DNA from: Nitrospirota bacterium
Lineage (GTDB): Bacteria; Nitrospirota; Nitrospiria; SBBL01; Manganitrophaceae
Reading direction: 5' to 3'
DNA: 7,202 nt
Assembly: GCA_023248505.1 (NCBI GenBank)
Contig: JAHFEM010000087.1
Location: forward strand, 1-7,202
Made by a program: the position numbers and the translations under genes. The notes under the pieces are model-generated. The model worked only from the letters and a program-made list of their open reading frames with translations. It did no database searches and was not told where the DNA came from. How positions within the stretch are numbered: position 1 is the first letter of the stretch; each line of letters starts with the position of its first letter. This document shows, piece by piece, positions 1 through 5,422 of the stretch.

Positions 1-474
1 GATTCTCAGGTCAACAAGAAAACCCGGGCGCAGGTGCGAGAGATGTTTTCCTTCGCGGAGGGAGAGGGATGCCGGCATCAACGGCTGGTCGCCCATTTCG
101 GGGAGCGCATCGCCGCCTGCGGGAGCGCCTGCGATCACTGCCGCGGATGGGATCTTCTCGAAGAGATCCGCCCCGCCGCCCGTGTTCAATCGGAACGCTC
201 CCCCGCGCGGGGAAAGAAGCGGGCCTTCGTGTCGAGCGACGGGACCGGGGTTGAAGCCGGCGATCTCTTCGGCCGGCTCAGGGCCTTGCGAAAGCGGCTG
301 GCCGATGAGAAGGGGCTGCCGGCATACTTGATCTTCAGCGATGCGGTTCTGCTTCAGATGGCAACCCATCGGCCTCGTAACGGAGACGAACTTCTCCAGA
401 TCAACGGCATCGGACCGAAAAAGCTGGCGCAGTACGGCGAACTCTTTCTGGCCGAACTACATTCAGGCGCATGA
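1..474 (+). CDS. RecQ-family ATP-dependent DNA helicase, C-terminal part (5' end outside window)
   Basis: The frame is open from the first base, so the gene starts upstream; 157 codons are visible. RecQ helicases unwind DNA 3' to 5' in recombination and replication-fork repair. The motor domains lie outside the window. Visible codons 24-47 carry the RecQ zinc site: Cys24, Cys40, Cys44 and Cys47 (CX15CX3CX2C), with the family-typical HFGE between the first two. A basic, low-complexity linker of about 40 residues follows, then an HRDC domain at about codons 89-153, recognisable by LPAYLIFSD, the RPRNGDELL stretch and the GIGPKK hairpin. The winged-helix (RQC) domain that normally separates zinc site and HRDC in E. 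coli RecQ (about 100 residues) does not fit in this linker. The stop codon overlaps the corA start (ATGA), so the two genes are probably co-transcribed and translationally coupled. The family call is firm. I give no gene symbol because the domain arrangement differs from canonical RecQ. Confidence 0.88.
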   Translation, partial: DSQVNKKTRAQVREMFSFAEGEGCRHQRLVAHFGERIAACGSACDHCRGWDLLEEIRPAARVQSERSPARGKKRAFVSSDGTGVEAGDLFGRLRALRKRLADEKGLPAYLIFSDAVLLQMATHRPRNGDELLQINGIGPKKLAQYGELFLAELHSGA

Positions 475-1436
475 TTTCAATCCTGGTCTATTCAGAAGAA
501 GAGGGGCATCGATCGTTCGATCGGCTGGACCGGCTTCCCTCCCTGTTGGCGGACAAGCGGAACTGGGTCTGGCTCGATCTCGAAGCAGCGACCCCGCAGG
601 AGGCGGAGAGCCTCTCCCGCGACTTTCATTTTCATCCCCTGGCCGTCGAAGATTGCATCTCCGAAACCCTCCTCCCTAAAATCGACGACTACGGCGACTA
701 CATCTTTCTGGTGCTGCACGGATCGCGGCCCATCACCGATCGCACCTTTGCCACCGCGGAGATGAATTTCTTTCTCGGCCCCCGCTATCTGGTCAGCTAC
801 CATGATGAGCCGTCCCGAAGCATCAGCCGGGCCAAAGAACGATGTCTGCGGACGGGGCCTTCCATCACCCGAGGGGTCGATTTTCTTCTTCATGAGATTC
901 TCGACGGCATGGTCGATAACTACTTTCCGGTTCTGGATCAGTTCGATTCAATGATCGACCGGATTGAAGAAGAGGTGTTCGCCCGGCCGGATCGGGAGAC
1001 GCTCAACAAAATCTTCAGCTTGAAAAAGGAGATCATGCATCTTCGGAGGGTGGCGAGCCCGCAGCGGGAGATCCTCAATCGCCTCAGCCGCGACCCCTTT
1101 CCGGTCATCAGCGCCAAGGCGGCGGTTTACTTCCGGGACGTGTATGATCACCTGGCCCGGATCACCGATCTGGCCGAGTCGTACCGCGACATGGTGACCA
1201 GCGCGCTAGAGGCGTATCTCTCTGTTGTTTCAAACCGCCTCAATGAGATTATGAAGCTCCTCACCGTATTTACGGCGACGCTCATGCCCTTGACGGTCAT
1301 CACCGGAATTTATGGGATGAATTTCGTCAATATCCCGGAGCTTCATACACAATACGGCTATTTCATTATCTTGGCGGTGATGGCCATGGTCAGCATCGGA
1401 ATGCTCCTCTTCTTTCGAAAAAAGAAATGGCTTTAA
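471..1436 (+). CDS. corA: CorA-type magnesium/cobalt transport protein
   Basis: This encodes a 321-residue inner-membrane Mg2+ channel of the CorA/2-TM-GxN family, which also passes Co2+ and works as a homopentamer. The N-terminal two thirds form the soluble cytoplasmic funnel, with a long charged helical region at about residues 140-260. The first membrane helix (about 262-280) ends in the signature YGMNF (281-285), followed by the short periplasmic loop NIPELHTQ. The second helix (about 297-315) leads to a basic tail, FFRKKKWL, very like the C-terminus of characterised CorA proteins. Length and motif order are normal and the gene looks intact. The ATG overlaps the RecQ stop codon as ATGA. 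No clear Shine-Dalgarno sequence precedes it, so initiation probably depends on coupling to the upstream gene. A helicase-corA pairing has no obvious functional logic. Confidence 0.96.
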   Translation: MISILVYSEEEGHRSFDRLDRLPSLLADKRNWVWLDLEAATPQEAESLSRDFHFHPLAVEDCISETLLPKIDDYGDYIFLVLHGSRPITDRTFATAEMNFFLGPRYLVSYHDEPSRSISRAKERCLRTGPSITRGVDFLLHEILDGMVDNYFPVLDQFDSMIDRIEEEVFARPDRETLNKIFSLKKEIMHLRRVASPQREILNRLSRDPFPVISAKAAVYFRDVYDHLARITDLAESYRDMVTSALEAYLSVVSNRLNEIMKLLTVFTATLMPLTVITGIYGMNFVNIPELHTQYGYFIILAVMAMVSIGMLLFFRKKKWL

Positions 1437-1475
1437 GAAAACGGCTATGCTAAACTCCGCGAAAAACGTGGGATG

Positions 1476-1560
1476 CTAAAACACGGGAAGCGTGGGGGGG
1501 TAAGATTTTAAATCGTTTGATCTTTCCCTAACGCCTTCCGACTCACGTCATTTATTTTAG
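1476..1560. repeat. Imperfect palindromic repeat, copy A (corA-bioB intergenic)
   Basis: This is an 85-bp element bounded by CTAAAA and TTTTAG with the near-palindrome GATTTTAAATC (1504-1514) near its middle. Its reverse complement aligns end to end with the element at 4036-4118. The best blocks are CTAAAATA, CGGAAGGCGT, AGGG and GATTT(A/T)AAAT. The arms are only partly complementary (for example GGAAGCGT against the complement of ACGCCTTCC), so any hairpin is imperfect. It lies 39 bp after the corA stop codon, and its right edge runs directly into the bioB ribosome binding site. It could be a dispersed intergenic repeat or miniature element, a transcript-end hairpin, or a processing site. 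No transposase or target-site duplication is visible. Confidence 0.65.
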
Positions 1561-1566
1561 GAGGGG
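1559..1566 (+). promoter_or_regulatory. Strong Shine-Dalgarno site for the biotin-synthase-like gene
   Basis: AGGAGGGG ends three bases before the ATG at 1570, and its core AGGAGG sits 5 nt from the start codon. This near-perfect ribosome binding site decides the start. Its first two bases are the last two of palindromic repeat copy A, so folding of that repeat in the mRNA could affect access to it (inference). Confidence 0.85.
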
Positions 1567-1569
1567 ACG

Positions 1570-2592
1570 ATGCGAGATTTTATCCGGCGGATGGAAGAGA
1601 AGGCGATCGCGGGGGAGCGGCTGACCTACGAGGAGGGATGCCGGCTTATCTCTGCAAGCGGGCCCGATATTCTCGATTTGATCGCCTCGGCCAATCGTGT
1701 CCGGCACCACTACTGGGGCGATCAGGTCAACCTCTGCTCCATCGTCAATGCCAAATCGGGGAACTGTTCTGAAAATTGTAACTTCTGCTCCCAATCGGCC
1801 TATCACGACACCGGCGTCCCGACCTACCCGCTGATGGATGCACCCGGCCTTTTGAAGGCGGCCCAGGAGGCGGGGAGCAACGGCGCCGGGGCGTTCGGGA
1901 TCGTCGTCGCCTGGTGGGGACTTCGAGAAGGGCGGGAGCTCGAAGCGATTCTTCAACGGATTCGCGAGCTGGTCGCCGCCGGGCATACCCGGACCGATGC
2001 GTCGCTCGGGATTATCGCCGACCGCAAGATCGCCTTTAAACTCAGAGAGGCGGGACTCGCCTATTACAATCACAATCTGGAAACCGCCCAGTCGCATTTT
2101 CCGAAGATCTGCACCACCCACACCTACGACGATCGGGTCCGGACGATCCAATATTGCAAAGAGGCCGGGATTCGGATCTGCTCCGGCGGGATTTTCGGAA
2201 TGGGAGAGGTTCTGGAGCAGCGGGTCGAATTGGCCGTCGCCCTTCAGGAGCTCGATGTCGACGTGGTCCCGCTGAATTTCCTCCATGCAATCAAGGGGAC
2301 CCCTTTCGAGGAGATCCCGCCGCTTCGACCGATGGAGATCTTGAAGATCATCGCCGTCTACCGCCTGATGCTCCCGTCGAAGGACATCATGACCGCCGGC
2401 GGCCGGGAGGTTCACCTGCGCGACCTTCAATCGTGGATGTTCGCGGCCGGCGCCAGCCATACCCTGATTGGAAATTACCTGACGACGTCGGGGCGGAAGC
2501 CGGAAGACGACCTGAAGATGATCGAAGATCTCAATTTGCGCGCCGTCGCTTATTGCGGCGGGACCGTGCAGGAAGCAGTTGAGGAGAGATAG
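1570..2592 (+). CDS. bioB: Biotin-synthase-like radical SAM protein with altered auxiliary-cluster site
   Basis: The 340-residue protein matches BioB over its length. BioB inserts sulfur into dethiobiotin in the last step of biotin synthesis. Visible BioB hallmarks are NAKSGNC with the radical SAM motif CX3CX2C (Cys66, Cys70, Cys73), YYNHNLET (165-172), the TTHTYDDR stretch, ICSGGIFGMGE (203-213), PLNFLHAIKGTP (234-245), TAGGRE (275-280) and GNYLTTSGR (301-309). In E. coli BioB the sacrificial [2Fe-2S] cluster is held by Cys97, Cys128, Cys188 and Arg260. Cys204 and Arg279 correspond to the last two. The first two align with Gly110 (AFGIVVAW) and Asp143 (TDASLG), so both cysteines are gone. 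Other cysteines are 24, 56, 181, 196 and 329. The start is set by the strong AGGAGG. No other bio genes are nearby. It may be a biotin synthase with a different auxiliary cluster or a paralogue with another substrate. BioB-family membership is firm; the exact reaction is not. Confidence 0.82.
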   Translation: MRDFIRRMEEKAIAGERLTYEEGCRLISASGPDILDLIASANRVRHHYWGDQVNLCSIVNAKSGNCSENCNFCSQSAYHDTGVPTYPLMDAPGLLKAAQEAGSNGAGAFGIVVAWWGLREGRELEAILQRIRELVAAGHTRTDASLGIIADRKIAFKLREAGLAYYNHNLETAQSHFPKICTTHTYDDRVRTIQYCKEAGIRICSGGIFGMGEVLEQRVELAVALQELDVDVVPLNFLHAIKGTPFEEIPPLRPMEILKIIAVYRLMLPSKDIMTAGGREVHLRDLQSWMFAAGASHTLIGNYLTTSGRKPEDDLKMIEDLNLRAVAYCGGTVQEAVEER

Positions 2593-2619
2593 AGAAAGAG
2601 GGGCCGAATTGGCGATAAT

Positions 2620-2993
2620 ATGAAAGAGCTCATTGATAAATTATGGCTCCATAGAGCGAGAAATCTCTTTAAAAAAAGGTGATTTTTCTGTTTTCGCGCT
2701 TCTCTTAAGAGAGGATGCGCCTGATAAATGGGACCTCGTGGTAGCAGCACCCTGGCTGGAAAGAGACAAGAAAGTTGCGTGCTTCTCTTTCTTCTGACGA
2801 ATTGATATCTCTTTCTCGAATAGTATTACTCGATGAGAAAGATCCTACCCTTGAAGCCATTCATCGTGCAGTGAGCGTTGAACATGGCAACGTCGAGATC
2901 CGTCAGTCTAATTTCTTCGGCCTAGAAATTAAACACGGCTACATTATTACATCAAAAAAGCAAAAGGGTAAACGCGCGCAAGGCGCCATCTGA
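2620..2993 (+). pseudogene. Frameshifted small hypothetical gene (three reading-frame segments)
   Basis: I do not recognise the family. Three consecutive frames read as one protein of about 120 residues. Segment 1 starts at ATG 2620 (MKELIDKLWLHRARNLFKK) and meets TGA at 2680-2682, just after a run of seven A (2671-2677). Reading on from 2678 in the next frame gives GDFSVFALLLREDAPDKWDL and then VVAAPWLERDKK until TGA 2795-2797. The next frame takes over at about 2774 and continues through SSDELISLSRIVLLDE and NFFGLEIKHGYIITSKK to TGA 2991-2993. Each change skips one base, so two one-base insertions would explain it. Codon use is visibly more AT-rich than in the neighbours, suggesting foreign origin. 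ATG lies 27 nt after the bioB stop with no strong ribosome binding site. Sequencing errors, especially in the A7 run, are an alternative to true decay. Programmed frameshifting twice in so small a gene is unlikely. Confidence 0.62.
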
Positions 2994-3081
2994 CCCGCAC
3001 TGGAGCCGACCGCGTTGAGCGGGCGATGACTGGTCGTGAAGTCGGTGCCGCATGCCTCATCTCCATCGTTCGCCGACCTTT
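2994..3081. other. GC-rich intergenic block between convergent genes; no gene recognised
   Basis: This 88-bp stretch lies between the end of the broken small gene (plus strand) and the stop codon of the peroxiredoxin gene (minus strand). Base composition changes abruptly from AT-richer to GC-rich at about 2985. Short complementary pieces (CCGC/GCGG near 3010-3022, CGACC/GGTCG) are too short and scattered to call a terminator, and no T-run follows them. The bottom strand stays open here, but I recognise no domain in its translation. Confidence 0.4.
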
Positions 3082-3546
3082 TTACCCTGCCGGAAGCGCC
3101 TTCACGGCCCGCAACAGCTCCTCGCTGTGGCCGTCGACCGTTACATTAGGGATAATGCGTCGAATAATCCCTTCCTTGTCGATCAAATAGGTCATCCTCC
3201 GGGCATATCCCTTCTCGGGGTTCAGCGCGCCGTAGCGTTGGCTCACTTCTTTTTTCTCATCTGCCAAGAGGGGGAAGTTGAGGCGGTATTTCTGGGCGAA
3301 GGCCTGATGAGATGCGACAGGATCGGTGCTGACGCCGAGGATTTCGACGCCGAACGGTTTGAACTTGTCATGATCGTCCCGAAAGGCGCAGGCTTCTTTG
3401 GTGCAGCCGGGGGTATCATCCTTGGGGTAGAAGTAGAGGATGACCTGTTTCTTCCCCTTGTAATCTGAGAGCCGGATCGCCTTTCCCTCCTGGGACGGCA
3501 GTGAAAAGTCGGGGGCGGGAACCCCTTCCGTAAGATGCTTCTCCAT
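3082..3546 (-). CDS. bcp: Thioredoxin-dependent thiol peroxidase, BCP/PrxQ peroxiredoxin
   Basis: This is a 154-residue cytoplasmic peroxiredoxin that reduces hydrogen peroxide and organic hydroperoxides with electrons from thioredoxin. The N-terminus GVPAPDFSLPSQEGK and the active-site stretch FYPKDDTPGCTKEAC are diagnostic. Peroxidatic Cys48 sits in TPGCT and the resolving Cys53 is five residues on, the CX4C arrangement of the PrxQ subgroup, which gives an intramolecular disulfide. GVSTDP, FPLLAD and RMTYLIDKEG (about residues 117-126) complete the fold. Length is normal and the gene appears intact. AAGGAG (3552-3557) lies 5 nt before the ATG and fixes the start. It follows the DUF1841 gene by 19 bp, so the two are very likely one operon driven from the promoter at 3998-4025. 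I see no OxyR- or PerR-like operator. Confidence 0.96.
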   Translation of the reverse strand: MEKHLTEGVPAPDFSLPSQEGKAIRLSDYKGKKQVILYFYPKDDTPGCTKEACAFRDDHDKFKPFGVEILGVSTDPVASHQAFAQKYRLNFPLLADEKKEVSQRYGALNPEKGYARRMTYLIDKEGIIRRIIPNVTVDGHSEELLRAVKALPAG

Positions 3547-3565
3547 GGTTTCTCCTTTCCTGAGA

Positions 3566-3988
3566 TCAATAAATCAACGCGCGAAGTTTTAAGAGATAGT
3601 CTGCCTCATCGATCGGTTTGTTCCGAGTGACCGAATCATAAAGAACCTGGGCCAGAATGCCGCCGATCTGATGGATGGCGTCGTGCCGCGATTCGCCGCG
3701 GGAGACCAGCGACTGCAGCGCTTGTTCTACCTCGATCGGTTGATGGGCCTGAGACTGCTGCTCGACGACAGCATGAAGCGAGGTATGCAAAAAGGGGTTG
3801 GTCTGACGGCGGCCGGCGAAATCGATATTCATCGCCGCCTCGCCGAGATTGAAGAGGGGATGATGCTCCCGGTGCTCCAGCATGATCTCGGCGAAAAGGG
3901 CCTCTTCCCCCTCCAACGGAAGATGGTCTTTGGCCTTCTTCCAGATCTCAAAAAAACGAGCCCGATTTTGCGCGGTCATGAAATCCAT
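3566..3988 (-). CDS. DUF1841 family protein
   Basis: This is a 140-residue soluble protein with no signal peptide or membrane segment. The family marker NPFLHTSLHAVVEQQ (about residues 64-78), the preceding ILEH-like segment (IMLEHREHHPLF, about 35-46) and the repeated His/Glu residues match DUF1841, a small, mostly helical family of unknown function. The second half, with RHDAIHQIGGILAQVLYD, is also typical. ATG 3988 gives MDFMTAQNR; an alternative start is Met4 at 3977-3979. Neither has a good Shine-Dalgarno sequence, and the likely transcription start is only a few bases upstream (see promoter). The gene is followed after 19 bp by the peroxiredoxin gene in the same direction, so co-expression is expected. 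I infer no function from this beyond a possible link to oxidative stress. Family assignment is good, function unknown. Confidence 0.85.
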   Translation of the reverse strand: MDFMTAQNRARFFEIWKKAKDHLPLEGEEALFAEIMLEHREHHPLFNLGEAAMNIDFAGRRQTNPFLHTSLHAVVEQQSQAHQPIEVEQALQSLVSRGESRHDAIHQIGGILAQVLYDSVTRNKPIDEADYLLKLRALIY

Positions 3989-3997
3989 CTTCAGGAG

Positions 3998-4025
3998 CTT
4001 ATAATGAAGAACGGCGCGAAGTCAA
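3998..4025 (-). promoter_or_regulatory. Predicted sigma70-like promoter of the DUF1841-bcp operon
   Basis: On the minus strand, TTGACT (4020-4025, five of six bases of the -35 consensus) is followed after 16 bp by TATAAG (3998-4003, five of six of the -10 consensus). The expected start of transcription is about 3991, only some 3 nt before ATG 3988 and about 12 nt before the alternative ATG at 3979. The mRNA should therefore have almost no leader. The promoter begins 10 bp beyond palindromic repeat copy B. Confidence 0.6.
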
Positions 4026-4035
4026 TTCTCAAGGG

Positions 4036-4118
4036 CTAAAATACGGGAGGCGGAAGGCGTGAGGGTAATGTCAAAAGATTTTAAATCGTTTTCCTCTCAC
4101 CTCTCACGTGTTTTGAAG
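4036..4118. repeat. Imperfect palindromic repeat, copy B (overlaps aminotransferase 3' end)
   Basis: This 83-bp element starts CTAAAATACGGG and ends GTGTTTTGAAG, with GATTTTAAATC (4077-4087) in its centre, identical to the core of copy A. It matches the reverse complement of 1476-1560, including CGGAAGGCGT and the outer CTAAAA boundary. The last 22 bases lie inside the aminotransferase gene and encode its C-terminal residues and stop codon (FKTRER*). Relative to the direction of transcription, copies A and B have the same orientation, and both lie between a gene end and the start of the next co-directional gene. A role as a transcript-end or processing hairpin is possible but unproven. Confidence 0.65.
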
Positions 4119-5278
4119 TAAGCGATCATCTCCGCAAGACACTGTTCCAATACACTCGGTTCCGAGACGAAGCTGAGGACCAGATGGGGCGGTTGGAGAT
4201 CGTAGAAGAAGCCGGGGTGGAGAAGGAGCGAATGCTTCCTCAGTAGATCGAGAGCGATCTGCTCTTCGTCGGCCTTCGGGTCGTTGATCCGGACCGTCAG
4301 GTAAAAGCCCCCCTCCGGCGGGATGAAGGAGAGCCGGTCCGATCGGGAGAGCTGGTCGACGGTCAGCCGCGCCCGCTCCCGGATCGCTGTTTGATAAGTC
4401 GGCAGAAACGCCTTGGCTCCTTCAAAAAGGGCCGGGACGGCGAACTGGGCGATCTCGTTGACCGGAAGAAGGGTGTCGGAGATCGTTTCGATGGCCGCGA
4501 GCGCCTTTCGGACGAGTTCGGCCTCTCCAGAGAAGGCGATCCAGCCGATTTTCATCCCCGGCAGGGCGAGCATCTTTGAGAAGCCGTTCAGTGTCAGAAC
4601 GAGCGGCGCGTTCGTTCCCGCCGGGCGGGGGAGCCGGTTGTGCCGAAAGAGAAAGGGGCTGAAGACCTCGTCGGAGAGGATCGGAAGTCGGCGGCGCGCG
4701 GCGATTTCGGCGAGCCGGGCGACTTCCGCCTCGTCGGCCACCGCCCCGGTCGGGTTATGCGGCGAGATGAGAATGATCGCCCGGGTCCGAGGCGTGATTT
4801 GCGATTCAAGATAATCGAGATCGATCGCCCATCGCGCTCCCTCCTGGAGGCGATAGTCGACCATCCGAACGCCGGCGAGCGCGGCGATCGCATCGAAGAG
4901 GGGATAGGTCGGCCGGGGGGAGAGGATCTCGTCTCCCGGCTCGGCAAAAATTTTGAAAGCATACCAATAGGAGAGACTGGTTCCCGGCGTCAGGAGGATC
5001 TGCTCGGGAGGAATCGAAAGCCCTTCCGCTCGATAGTAACGGCTGATCGCGTCGCGCGCGGCCGGCTGGCCGCGCGGATGGGGCCGGTAGATCCGGGCCT
5101 GCTCGACGGCTTCGTGGAGGGCGCTCTCGAGAGCCGGCGGAGGATAATGAATGCCGTGGTGATGAACGTTCCCGGAGACGAGATCGATGAGCTTTTCACC
5201 TCGGGCGAGAAGGGCGTCTCTTTCCCGGTAGAGCGGGTTGGTTTCTCCTTGGAAGTGATTTGCGATTTCGGAAAACAT
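4097..5278 (-). CDS. PLP-dependent class I/II aminotransferase, atypical subfamily
   Basis: This is a 393-residue fold-type I enzyme in the aspartate-aminotransferase superfamily, probably a cytoplasmic dimer. Cofactor-site features are PGTSLSY (98-104), the aromatic Tyr125 in RPTYPLFD, HNPTG (174-178; Asn175 contacts PLP), SDEVF (202-206; Asp203 binds the pyridine nitrogen) and the Schiff-base lysine Lys235 in NGFSKMLALPGMKIGW. Two usual residues differ. Phe206 replaces the Tyr that bonds the PLP hydroxyl, and Val367 in HLVLSF stands where the substrate-carboxylate arginine (Arg386 of AspAT, usually in RlSF) is expected. Similar proteins with SNPT-like starts, DEVF and LVLS-type ends form a recognisable subfamily of unclear substrate (recollection, not searched). 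The gene looks intact. The start ATG has no Shine-Dalgarno sequence but a promoter ends 6 bp upstream. Its 3' end lies inside repeat copy B. Substrate cannot be named. Confidence 0.88.
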   Translation of the reverse strand: MFSEIANHFQGETNPLYRERDALLARGEKLIDLVSGNVHHHGIHYPPPALESALHEAVEQARIYRPHPRGQPAARDAISRYYRAEGLSIPPEQILLTPGTSLSYWYAFKIFAEPGDEILSPRPTYPLFDAIAALAGVRMVDYRLQEGARWAIDLDYLESQITPRTRAIILISPHNPTGAVADEAEVARLAEIAARRRLPILSDEVFSPFLFRHNRLPRPAGTNAPLVLTLNGFSKMLALPGMKIGWIAFSGEAELVRKALAAIETISDTLLPVNEIAQFAVPALFEGAKAFLPTYQTAIRERARLTVDQLSRSDRLSFIPPEGGFYLTVRINDPKADEEQIALDLLRKHSLLLHPGFFYDLQPPHLVLSFVSEPSVLEQCLAEMIAYFKTRER

Positions 5279-5284
5279 GAAGTG

Positions 5285-5313
5285 ATTTTAATCGGGTCGA
5301 TTGAAAAGATCAA
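5285..5313 (-). promoter_or_regulatory. Predicted sigma70-like promoter giving a leaderless aminotransferase mRNA
   Basis: On the minus strand TTGATC (5308-5313, four of six consensus bases) is followed after exactly 17 bp by TAAAAT (5285-5290, five of six). Only 6 bp separate the -10 box from ATG 5278, so the expected transcription start falls on or next to the A of the start codon. The lack of any Shine-Dalgarno sequence before this ATG agrees with leaderless initiation. Confidence 0.5.
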
Positions 5314-5337
5314 TGCAGATATTCGAGGGTGGGCGCT

Positions 5338-5392
5338 GCCCCAAGCCCCGCCCTGCTTATATCCTTTGGGGCCGGCGCTCGGAGAGAGCCGG
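5338..5392. terminator. Pair of inverted repeats after the sensor kinase; possible terminator
   Basis: GCCCCAA (5338-5344) and TTGGGGC (5366-5372) form a 7-bp stem with a 21-nt loop. Directly beside it, CCGGC..TC (5372-5380) can pair with GAGCCGG (5386-5392) around a 5-nt loop with a small bulge. Both lie in the 144-bp gap between the kinase stop codon (5423) and the aminotransferase start (5278). No clear U-run follows on the minus strand, so this is a weak terminator candidate rather than a certain one. Confidence 0.35.
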
Positions 5393-5422
5393 TTGGTTTT
5401 CGATCTCCGTGCCGGGCGCGTC

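Noticed and set aside
1446..1454. Possible -10 box (TATGCTAAA) after corA
   Set aside because: No -35-like hexamer was found at a suitable distance upstream, and ATGCTAAA also recurs at 1473-1480 as part of the repeat edge.
1552..2460. Minus-strand open frame of 302 codons
   Set aside because: Antisense to the biotin-synthase-like gene, which has clear motifs and a strong ribosome binding site.
2660..2800. Programmed +1 frameshifting in the small gene
   Set aside because: AAA AAA AGG TGA resembles a shift-prone site, but a second shift is needed about 100 bases later with no slippery motif, so decay or sequencing error is more likely.
2994..3081. Possible coding remnant on the bottom strand (open frame running into the small broken gene)
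   Set aside because: The translation has no recognised domain, no start or ribosome binding site was found, and the length is too short to support a gene.
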